7,255 nt of DNA. Origin: Myxococcales bacterium (GTDB lineage Bacteria > Myxococcota_C > UBA6777). The position numbers and the translations under genes were made by a program. Each line of letters starts with the position of its first letter. Position 1 is the first letter of the stretch. The DNA is taken from assembly GCA_027005175.1 (NCBI GenBank), contig JALTMC010000092.1:1-7255 (forward strand), written 5' to 3'. This document shows positions 1 to 7,255 of this stretch, piece by piece. The notes under the pieces were generated by a model that was given only the letters and a program-made list of their open reading frames with translations, had not been told where the DNA came from and did not search any database.

Positions 1-1
1 A

Positions 2-1381
2 GCCATTCAGATACTTAAGAAACTCAAGCCTTCGGCAGCCTTTTCAGAAGACAAGCGATTGTTTTGGCTGGGGCGTTCTCTTTTTCTTGCAAAACGATAC
101 AAGATGTCGGTCAACACGATGCTTTTGTTGGTCAAGAGATTTCCCAAATCTGTGTTGCGTTGGAAGGCGGAGCTTGGGGCGGCAAGTGCTTTGTCACAGG
201 CCAGAGACTTTCAGGGCGCACAACGGATTTATGCAACACATCTTAAACGTATGCTTTCTCCTGCAAGACGTTTGGACATCGCGAAAGTTTATTTGCGATA
301 TGCGAACTTGTATTTCAAGAAAGCCAAGAGTGTAAAGAAACGTCAAAACTATCGCAAAGCGATTAAGATGTACAAGCATGCTTTGGAACTGGAGCTACCG
401 GAGGTTCAACATCGTGAGGTGCTTTTGCGGTTGGGTAAGGCTTATATCCATAGCAACCAAACCTGGAAAGCGATCCAGACCTTTGAGAAAGCAGCGAAGA
501 AATACAAAACAGGAACGTATGCTGACCAGTTTGTGTTTTATCGTGCAAAGAGTCAATTGAAGTATGGGAAGCGTCAGAGAGCGCGTCGCTTGCTTTTTGA
601 TATGCTCAGAGACTTTCCCAAAGCAAAACAGATCCCCGAGGCATATCATCTGATTGCAAAAACGTATGGTTTACCTGGACGAGTCAAAAAACGACACCTT
701 GCTCTGGGGATTGATATCTTAGAGAAGTTAATCAAAACATTTCCTAAACATTCGAAGTCGAGACAGGCGGCCTTCACCATTGGTCGAGCTTATTACTACA
801 ATGGTCGGTACGACGATGCGATTCGGGCTTTTCAAGCTTTTGTGAAACGCTATTCCACAGTGTCTCAAAAAGACAGCAAGCGTTTGTTGGCTCTGGCTCG
901 GTACCAAGTGGGACAGTGCTATCTACGGCAAAAGAAGTTTGAGCACGCTGTCCATGCGTTCCAAGCCTTTTTATCGGCACATCCCACGGATCGATTGTGG
1001 CCTACGGTTCAACGTCAGATTGTCACCTCTCGGTATCGTCAGGCGGCTGAATTCTTTGCTCGGAAACGATGGAAGCTAGCCCTCAAAGAATACCAACAGT
1101 TTTTGAGCAAATATCCTCTCGATCGACGCAATTCGATGATCATGTTCCAACTGGGTGAGATCCCATTTCGGCAAAAAAAGTATGCCGATGCGATTGCTTC
1201 ATGGCAACGTTTGGTGAGTAAGTATCCTTACTCGTATCAGGGGCGACGGGCGCGTTTGCGAATCGCGCAGACGTACGAGACCAAGCTTCATCAGCTAAAC
1301 AAAGCTCTGGTTGCATACAAAAAAATTCGTTATTACCGGTATCGCAGGCTCGCAAAAGCAGCCATTCGCCGTTTGACGAGC
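2..1381 (+). other. N-terminal TPR array (residues about 1-460) of the giant CDS
   Basis: This stretch encodes consecutive helix-turn-helix repeats of about 34-40 residues with the TPR pattern of aromatic, small and Pro residues. The clearest units are at 257-285 (AAFTIGRAYYYNGRYDDAI, then AFQAFVKRY), 300-330 (RYQVGQCYLRQKKFEHAV, then AFLSAHP) and 381-410 (MFQLGEIPFRQKKYADAI, then LVSKYP). The repeated KYP, HP and FP endings resemble the BamD/CpoB (YbgF) style of periplasmic TPR. TPRs normally bind peptides or partner proteins, so a scaffolding role is inferred. The array is already in progress at base 2, so more repeats, and any export signal, probably lie upstream. Confidence 0.88.
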
Positions 1382-4300
1382 AAAGGGTTGCAGCTTCTCT
1401 CCCCGCGTATTTTTGGTGTGAAAGAAGGTGCAAGTTTGGTGGCGACTGTCCGGAACATCAAGGAACTTAAGGTGCGGTTGTTTCGTGTAGATGCAGAGAC
1501 CTACTTTCGCAAAATGTACCGCTTTGCAGGGATGGAAACACTTGATATTCAGTTGATTCGTCCCGACAAAGAATGGACGGTGAAGGTTCCAAAGTATACG
1601 AAGCTTCGCCAACACAAAGTGACGATCTCGGTGGGGCACCTTAAGCCGATGGTGGCAGTGGTTCAGGTGTCTGGAGGAAAGCTCGAAGCAACGACTGTTG
1701 CTGTTGTCAGTGATTTGCAGATCATTACAAAAGCAAGCCGTCATGCACTGTTTGTCTTTGCGTTGAATCGCCAAACACGAAAACCCGCTGTTGGTGTTCA
1801 TCTGCTGATCTCGGATGGAAAGAAGCTTCTCTTTGAAGGGAAAACCGGAAAAGATGGTGTGTATCAAATACGTTCCAAGAAGCTTCGCCATGTCAAACGA
1901 TTAAATGTCTTGGGGCGAGTGAATGGCTCTGTTGCGGCCATTGGTAGCTCTCTTGTGGGTGTAAGTTATGGGACAGGTCTTCAGTCTGCCGGTGTTGTAT
2001 ATACCGACAGACCTGCCTATCGTCCCGGCGAGAGCGTTGAAATTCGCGGGATCTTGCGCGAGGTGAAAGGTGGTCTTTTTCAACTGCCATCCAAAGCTTA
2101 TACACTGGAAGTTCTCACGCCTTCGGGTCATGTGATCCTCCGTAAAAAAGTAAAGCCCAGCTCTTTCGGAACAGTCAAGCTCACGTATCGAAGCAACACA
2201 GCTTCTCCTTTGGGTCGTTACCGAATTCGTGCTTCTCTCAAAAAAGGCCCGTCCTTTTACGGCACTTTCCGACTCGCAAAGTATCAACTCCCAAAATACC
2301 AGATATCGTTGAAGCTTCCTCGTCGGGTGTATCGATACCGACAGACGATTAAGGGAACCATTGTTGCACGCTATGGATTTGGTGCTCCTGCTGCGGGCAA
2401 GTCTATATCGTATCGAATGGGGCCTTTGCGTGGAAAAGGAATAACAGACGCCAAAGGACATTTGAAGTTTCAGTTTTCGACTCGTGAATTGGATCTGGAT
2501 CGAGCTTATACGTTGTCTGTGATGATGCCGGGGGAACGAGCCAAAACACAAGCCAAACTATGGATGCGAACCACTGCTTTTGACCTCGGTATTTCAACCG
2601 TTCGCTCCGTCTATGCAGCAGGTGAAACATTTGAAGTCTCCATCAAGGCTTCCGATCCTTTGGGGAAACCGCAGTCCGCTTCCGTGACTCTGCGGTGGCT
2701 CAAACGCGAACTTGTTTTGGGACAATGGGTTGAAACCAAAATGGGGGAGAACACTGTTGTGATTGGGGCGAGTGGGAAAGCTTCCACTCGTATTCAAATA
2801 AAACAAGGTGGCTCCTATCTCTTGCGAGCTTCAGCCCGTGATGCCTTCAAACAGCCGATTGTTGCCTCGAAGAGTTTGTTTGTGAGTGGGGATGATGACA
2901 AAACGGTGCTGCGCTTACTCAGCGATCGAGATCAATTTAAAGTCGGTGAGAAAACGCAAGTGCAGTTGTTGGCACGCCGAGCGGGTGTGGCCTTAATTAC
3001 TTACGAAGCCAATGCTGTTCTTTGGTACAAGTTAATCCCTACGTTAAAGACAGGTTCAACTCTTATTCCGCTGTCCTTTACCGATGCATTAAGTCCAAAC
3101 TTTGCATTGTCTGTGACGTTGCTTCACAAGCAAAAGCTTCATGTTGTTCAGAAGGAGTTTGTGGTTCGTCGCAAGTTGCAAATCTCCATTAAACCGGCAG
3201 CGAAAGCATGGGAGCCGGGGCAGCAAGCCCAGGTTGTGGTTGAAACTCGGGATCAGTCAGGAAAGCTCGTTCCTGCGGAGTTCTCTTTGGCCGTAGTGGA
3301 CCGAGCTTTGTTGTCGAACTACCCCGATAAAACACCAAAGCTAGGAAGTATATTCTATCGGTATCGGCGTAAACTTAACATGGTAACTCGCTCTTCTCAT
3401 ACCTATCGCCACAAAGCATCGACCCAGAAGGTGTTCACTCTCGCAACGACTCCAACAGGTGGATCGGCCTATGGATTTGGAAGCTCTCGGGGGCGTCGTG
3501 GCTTGAGGCCAAGAAGACAACAAATCCAGAGGCGGTGGAGACGATACCGACGCAAGAATATTCAAATCCTTCGTAGCCAAAATCGTTTTGGAGATGTCTC
3601 TGGCCTTGGAAACAGGATGGGAGGGAGGTCTTCGTCCGTTGGTGGAAATGGCGGCCTCAACATCGATGGACTCCTCAAGAGGAGTGGGAGTGCTTATCTT
3701 CGGGCTCTGCGTTCGAAGTTTGCGACCACAGCTTTTTGGAAAGCCTCCCTACGAACAAGCAAAAATGGACGTGCTGTGGTTAAGTTTAAGTTGCCTGAGA
3801 ATATGGCTACGTGGCGTATTCAGGCGAGAGGAGTCGCACATCCTACGTTGGTGGGTGAGTCTCAAGCATCGATTGTGACACGGAGATCTTTCTTTGTTGA
3901 GTTGCGTGTCCCCAAGGTCGCGAGTGATGGAGATCGATTGGTTCCAGGAGTTGTGATTCACAACCAAACGAAGAGTCAACTGCGAGTGAAGTTAGGTCTT
4001 CTTGTGGGTCAGTCGGGGCAACATAGCAGCAAAGTTATTGTGGTTCCTGCACATCAAAGCAAGGAAGCGGCTATGAGATCCTTCTCAACCCAAGGACTCG
4101 GTGGCAAGGTGGTAAAGGTGCGCTTGCTAGCTACAGCGTCAGCAGGTAAAATCCTCTTAAAAGATGCAGTGGAGCAACCCATCTCCGTTCGTATTCCAGG
4201 TGTAAAGCTCCAAACGGGCTTTGCTGGTGTGGTGAGAGAGAAAGTCTCTGTACCTCTTAAACTTCCCGGCTCAGGGCCTTTTCGAAAGGGGCACCTCAAG

Positions 4301-7255
4301 CTTCACATTGGACCTGTTTCACCGCATTGGATCATCGCGATGGCTGAGCGCCCCTTGGCCTCTCGTTGGTCTGTTCCGGGCGTCATCGCACATCGAGCGA
4401 GTCTCACACTCACGGCACTAGCGTATCTCAAACATCTGGGACAAAGCGAGGGACCCACGGCGCGGCGGCTGCGCTCCCAGCTTCGTGACCAGGTCCGATC
4501 GTTGCGATTGCTTCGACACTACAAAGGTTCTTGGAACTTTATTGGGACAGGCAGTGATGCCGTCTTTTCTGCCGATATCTTTCGAATCGTAGTCGAAGCG
4601 CAGAAACACTGGGGAGTTTTGGTCAACGCTTATGAGCTTTCTACGGTTCGAAATCAGCTAAAACGTCAGTATCGTCGGTCGTATCGGGATGAGGACAAAG
4701 CCATCTTGTTGGCGGCATTAGTACAACAACCGAAATCCGAAACAAGTGAATTATTTTCTTATGCCAATCGATTGTATCGCAAACGCTCTCGCTTGTCTTT
4801 GGAGGGATTGTGTCATCTTGGTCGAGCTTTGCTGACACTTCAGCGCAAACAACTTGCTTTGGAGTTAGTTCCTCTGCTCGCCTCTCGTTGGCACAAGGCG
4901 ACGTTTTTGACCTGGCGAAACGAGAAGCGAAAGATCTGGCAGATCCCTGCTTTTTCACAAGCCGCCTGTGCGGTAGAGCTGCTGGCACAACTTGCTCCTC
5001 GAAGTACAGCGACAAAAACAGGAATCAAGTGGTTGTTAACACTACGCCGTGGGATGGGCTGGTCTTCTCTGCTGTTGACACGTCGTGCGGTTCAAGCGTT
5101 GGCAACGTATTATCGCAACACAAAGATGGGAAGCGTCGATCTGAAAGTGACGGTTCGTGTCAATGCCAAACGTATTAAGGTCGTTCGACTGCGTGGGAAC
5201 ACCCCTTTTGTTACAATGAATCTCAATGTCAATGCAAATAAGTTTGTACACTTGGAGCTCCTTCCCGAAGGAAATGGAGCGGTTCAATATACGGTGTCTT
5301 TGACGGGGTATGCCAAAGCCAAGCACCTTCGAAAGAGGGTTCGCTCTCACGATGTTCGACGCTCTTATTTGCCTGCTTTTCAACGAGTAGGGCGTCGGAA
5401 TATTCGTCCAGGTTTTTCGATCCTTCGGGGGCGGTACAAACGTTGGAAGAATACGGTGAAACAACTCGCTGTGGGACAGTATACGCGAGTGAAACTCAAA
5501 GTCTCACTACGTGCCGAACACCGCTCCAATGACAATGTGATTGTAGAAGAAACTTTGCCTGCTGGCACAATGGTCTTACCGTCTTCGATTCATGTTACAA
5601 GTGGTACTTATCGCATGGAAGATGGTCGTATTCGATTCTTTTTGCATCGCAACCGTCGGAGTTGGAGTATCCGATATCGATTGTATGCGACAACCGTCGG
5701 TACCTATCACATCCCACCTACATACACTTGGTCTTTTGCGCGACCTCAGCGTTATACATTGGGACAAAAACATGTCTTGGAAGTGGTAGACTCATCCTCC
5801 AACGTCGGAAAATATAGGTTGACGCCCAACGAACTATTTTATCTGGGGGAAGCTTATGCAAAAAGAGGTCAGTTAACACGTGCTCGAAAGCTGCTAGAGC
5901 ACTTGTTATCACGGTATACTTTGCGTTACTACTATCTTGGAAAAGTTGCTCACACACTCTTTCATATTTCGATTAAACAGGGTCCTCATTCTGCCATTGT
6001 GAAATACTTTGAGCTATTGAAAGAGCACTCTCCCACTACTTTTTTGTCGTTTCGTCATATTGTGCGTGTAGGAGAAGCGTATACAGCAGCGAAAGAATAC
6101 GAACGAGCCTTTATGGTCTACCAGGCAACCACCGCTGCTCGCTTTTTAAAGGAACTTAATGTTGCTCAGGTTCTGGAGAAAGAGGGAGAGTTTGGAGCGG
6201 CTGTTGCTTTTATTCAGAAACTCGCTCTACAGTATCCGGATCTTCGCAGTGTACAAGAGAGTTCTTATGCTCTCGCTCAATCTGTATTTCAGTTTGCTGA
6301 CAAGTGTAGAGCGAACCCTAGCAAAAGGAGAAAGTGGCTGAACAAGGCAGAGCAACTGCTCGCTCGATATGTGCTGATGTATCCGACCAATCCCTCCGTT
6401 GATGTCGCAAGCTATACTCGCGCCAACGTGATGCTGGCGTTGGGACAGAAAGCGCAAGCCATTCACTATTTGCGTACCTTGGCCACCCGTTATCCCAAGA
6501 GCAGTTATTTGGCCGACATCCATTACCTGGAAGCTTACTCCTTGTATCTACAACGCAAAAGCTCCCGGGCTTTGTCTTTGTTACACCGAGTGAGCAACCA
6601 ACAGTATCCGAATGGACAGGGTGGATTGGCACGCAGCAAAAATCGTTATTTGGCTTCGTATTTGATCGCTCAGATCTATCATGCGAGTGAGAAGTTACAA
6701 CAAGCTCTACTTTGGTACAAGCGCATTCAGAAGAGGTTCTCCGATGCGGCGGCACAAGTTAAGTATTTTCAACGTGTGTTCTTGAAAATACCTGAAGTGC
6801 ATACCATCGCACCCAACCAGAAAGCCTCTCTCTCTCTGGAACATCAAAATATTAAAGGTCTCACTGTTCTGGTGTATTATGTTGATCTGATGAAACTGTA
6901 TCTGTTGAAAAAGAACCTCAATGCTGTCACGCGCATTAATCTGGCAGGGATTCGTCCTTCTTATCGTGGTCAACGAGTGCTCTCCAAGAAGCAAGAGTTT
7001 GGACCCAAACACAGTGACCTGTTGTTACCACTGAAGCGTCGTGGCTCCTATCTGGTTGTGCTGAAGTCGCGACAGAAAGAAGTGTCTGGGATTATCTTGC
7101 GAACCGCTCTTACCTTGGAGGTTCAACAAGACAAACAAACCGGACGAGTTGTGGTTCATTTGTTTGAGCGCGGAACCCGCAAGCCTGTTCCCCATGCCTT
7201 GGTTCGTGTGATTGGCAGTGCAGATAAACGCTTTCGAAGCGGGAAAACAGACCTG
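2..7255 (+). CDS. Giant TPR / alpha-2-macroglobulin family protein, partial at both ends
   Basis: The frame starting at base 2 has no stop in 2418 codons and fills the window; both the start codon and the stop lie outside. Seen: TPR-type helical repeats, then an alpha-2-macroglobulin (A2M) core in normal order (MG2 with YTDRPAYRPGE at 667-677, bait-region domain ending LAVVDRALL at 1096-1104, A2M signature TTAFW at 1242-1246 and LPENMATWR at 1264-1272, helical thioester-type domain, MG10 with EETLPAG at 1849-1855), then more TPRs and another beta module. Known of the family: bacterial A2Ms are periplasmic or surface-anchored protease inhibitors that trap a protease after it cuts the bait region; some lack the thioester. 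Inferred: an extracytoplasmic protease trap or scaffold. The thioester residues are replaced, the bait region is unusually Arg-rich, and the whole chain looks strongly basic. I count only four cysteines (306, 1604, 1656, 2102). Bacterial A2Ms are usually about 1500-2000 residues; this one is longer than 2418. Signal peptide or lipobox cannot be assessed. The family call is secure; the cellular role is not. Confidence 0.96.
1397..1990 (+). other. Two beta domains before MG2 (residues about 466-663)
   Basis: After the TPRs the sequence changes from helical to beta-rich. The first part (466-567) carries NIKELKV at 485-491, followed by a VD pair, the pattern often seen in the first macroglobulin-like domain of large bacterial TPR-A2M proteins. 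The second part begins VVSDLQI at 568 and continues into LFVFALNRQTRKPAVGV, followed by a GKTGKDGVY turn. This is the usual layout of a domain that starts 'VVSDL', has 'sgkPv.gv' and ends 'GkTd.dG'. It leads directly into MG2. The exact MG numbering is uncertain. A related module recurs at 6791-7255. Confidence 0.75.
1991..2281 (+). other. MG2 domain (residues about 664-760)
   Basis: This is the most recognisable A2M landmark. YTDRPAYRPGE at 667-677 matches the family motif 'YTDRPiYRPGe', followed by a strand VEIRGILREV. The domain ends at 753-764 with YGTFRLAKYQLP, matching the usual 'yGsF.vaeYr.P' boundary to the next domain. It is complete and undamaged, which fixes the frame, strand and family of the whole CDS. 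Confidence 0.93.
2282..2899 (+). other. Macroglobulin domains between MG2 and the bait-region domain (residues about 761-966)
   Basis: Two fibronectin-like beta domains follow MG2. The first (761-859) begins YQLPKYQISLKLP and contains a GFGAPAAGKSISY stretch. The second (860-966) contains VYAAGETFEVSIKASDPLGK, close to the family pattern 'aGe.f.v.v.a.D..GkP'. It then has a GQWVE segment, a GGSYLLRASARDAFK strand and an acidic GDDD end. Both look intact. They correspond to MG3-MG5 in bacterial A2M nomenclature, but the exact numbering cannot be settled by eye. Confidence 0.8.
2900..3319 (+). other. A2M bait-region domain, N-terminal part (residues about 967-1106)
   Basis: The segment begins TVLRLLSDRDQFKVGEKTQV, matching the start of the A2M bait-region domain ('l.ldkd.Y.pGdt..v'). 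It continues with an LSPNFALSVTLL stretch (family: 'aPN.yvsv.l.') and a second PGQQAQVVVETRDQSGK unit. It ends in LAVVDRALL at 1096-1104, the near-invariant 'LavvDeavL' that stands just before the bait region. The order and spacing are those of a normal bacterial A2M. Confidence 0.88.
3320..3721 (+). other. Bait-like Arg/Gly-rich insert (residues about 1107-1240)
   Basis: This stretch lies between LAVVDRALL and TTAFW, exactly where A2Ms carry the exposed bait region that target proteases cut. It has low complexity and no clear fold. Residues 1163-1185 hold 12 Arg and one Lys in 23 positions and no acidic residue. It then becomes Gly/Ser-rich (1204-1218: NRMGGRSSSVGGNGG). Known: bait sequence decides which proteases trigger the trap. 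Inferred: this bait would be cut readily by proteases that cleave after Arg or Lys. It could instead be a binding surface for a polyanion. Confidence 0.78.
3722..4318 (+). other. A2M signature domain and following beta domain (residues about 1241-1439)
   Basis: TTAFW at 1242-1246, NGRAVVKFKLP at 1255-1265 and LPENMATWR at 1264-1272 match the A2M signature domain ('TaFW.p.l.Td.nGra.v.f.lPdslTtWr'). VASDGDRLVPGVVIHNQT near 1307 matches the usual 'GD...v...v.N.t' part. The following beta segment (to about 1439) contains SVRIPGVKLQTG and is probably the MG8-type domain. These parts are well conserved, which argues that the protein still folds as an A2M although the thioester is lost. Confidence 0.92.
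4319..5125 (+). other. Thioester-type helical domain without a thioester motif (residues about 1440-1708)
   Basis: This region has the position and helical character of the A2M thioester domain. It has a GSWNFIG segment at 1509-1515 (family 'GgW.w.g') and an MGWSSLLLTRRAVQAL segment from 1685 (family 'GwgsT..Ta..v.AL'). Functional homologues have a Cys-x-Glu-Gln motif near the start. Here the aligned stretch is A1446 M1447 A1448 E1449 R1450, followed by ASR at 1453-1455 as in the usual '..SR'. Cys is replaced by Met and Gln by Arg, and the nearest cysteine is C1604. No intramolecular thioester can form. Thioester-less bacterial A2Ms of the YfaS type are known, so this is probably a natural state, not damage. 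Confidence 0.83.
5126..5790 (+). other. MG9- and MG10-like C-terminal A2M domains (residues about 1709-1930)
   Basis: After the helical domain the chain returns to beta strands. The first part (1709-1773) is a short MG9-like segment ending in a VSLTGYAKAK strand. A strongly basic stretch follows (1774-1820). The last part is MG10-like: a VGQYTRVKLKV strand, EETLPAG at 1849-1855 (family 'vedplPaG'), and GTYHIPP at 1900-1906 followed by a PQRY stretch (family 'pGtf..pPa...mY.Pe'). This is the normal end of a bacterial A2M, yet the frame continues into another TPR array. Confidence 0.82.
5816..6790 (+). other. Second TPR array (residues about 1939-2263)
   Basis: Directly after the MG10-like domain the sequence returns to TPR-type helices. 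The clearest units are LFYLGEAYAKRGQLTRARKL near 1944 and ANVMLALGQKAQAIHYL, followed by ATRYPKSSYLADIHYLEAYS, near 2160-2180. Others are more divergent. The KYP/RYP-type turns match those of the first array. This gives the protein TPRs on both sides of its A2M core. A duplication of the TPR-plus-beta unit is the simplest explanation, though the copies have diverged too far at DNA level to see by eye. Confidence 0.85.
6791..7255 (+). other. Second pre-MG2-type beta module (residues about 2264-2418), cut by the window end
   Basis: The module carries NIKGLTV at 2283-2289, then a VYYVDLMKLYLL segment and INLAGIRPS. It continues with RRGSYLVVLKSRQKEVSG, then LTLEVQQD, and ends with GTRKPVPHALVRV and SGKTDL at the last codon. 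It repeats the layout of the first module (NIKELKV at 485-491, then a domain with TRKPAVGV and GKTG), about 1800 residues later. The 'VDLMKLY ... INLAGI.P' form is typical of large bacterial TPR-A2M proteins. What follows (a short C-terminus or another MG2) is not visible. Confidence 0.75.

Noticed and set aside
1174-1180. A_AAA_AAG heptamer in the correct phase for -1 ribosomal frameshifting
   Set aside because: The -1 frame meets a stop at 1219-1221, inside the first TPR array, and I see no obvious downstream stem-loop. It is most likely an ordinary Gln-Lys-Lys codon run.
1295-1891. Antisense ORF of 198 codons
   Set aside because: It overlaps the A2M frame completely. Its translation shows no recognisable domain, whereas the opposite strand encodes continuous TPR and MG domains.
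1901-2551. Antisense ORF of 216 codons
   Set aside because: It lies opposite the conserved MG2 domain (YTDRPAYRPGE). Its protein has shadow-like composition and no motif I recognise.
3458-3721. Gly/Arg-rich stretch read as an RGG-type nucleic-acid binding motif
   Set aside because: Its place between LAVVDRALL and TTAFW is the A2M bait position, which explains a disordered low-complexity segment better than an RNA-binding domain.
4319-5125. Loss of the thioester motif as a sign of a pseudogene
   Set aside because: The frame is intact before and after it, the surrounding A2M motifs are well conserved, and natural thioester-less bacterial A2Ms are known.
4810-5178. Plus-strand ORF of 122 codons in another frame
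   Set aside because: It sits within the helical thioester-type domain. The main frame is open and domain-bearing throughout, and the alternative product has no recognisable features.

Overview
The window lies entirely inside one very large protein-coding gene on the + strand. The frame that starts at base 2 stays open to base 7255: 2418 codons with no stop, no start that can be assigned and no end in view. I see no intergenic DNA, RNA gene, mobile element, CRISPR array, promoter or terminator. Other ORFs here, including antisense ones of about 200 codons, are shadows of this gene. Residue numbers below are counted from base 2 and are not those of the complete protein.

The product is a multidomain alpha-2-macroglobulin (A2M) family protein with TPR repeats on both sides of the A2M part. 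The order is: a TPR array (residues about 1-460); two beta domains before MG2 (466-663); MG2 with a clear YTDRPAYRPGE motif (664-760); further macroglobulin domains (761-966); the bait-region domain ending in LAVVDRALL (967-1106); a bait-like insert that is very rich in Arg and Gly (1107-1240); the A2M signature domain with TTAFW and LPENMATWR (from 1241); a thioester-type helical domain whose thioester motif is destroyed (1440-1708); MG9- and MG10-like domains (1709-1930); a second TPR array (1939-2263); and a second pre-MG2-type beta module (2264-2418), which runs off the end.

The organism cannot be named from the sequence. The base composition is moderate, roughly half GC by eye. TPR-A2M fusions of this size suggest a Gram-negative bacterium with a complex envelope, such as a Myxococcota, Bradymonadota or Planctomycetota relative. 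That is an inference from family knowledge. Bacterial A2Ms are thought to act in the periplasm or at the cell surface as protease traps. Here the Cys and Gln of the thioester are both replaced, so any trapping would have to be non-covalent (as in thioester-less YfaS-type homologues), and the TPR arrays would supply a scaffold for partner proteins. The export signal, if there is one, would lie upstream of the window.
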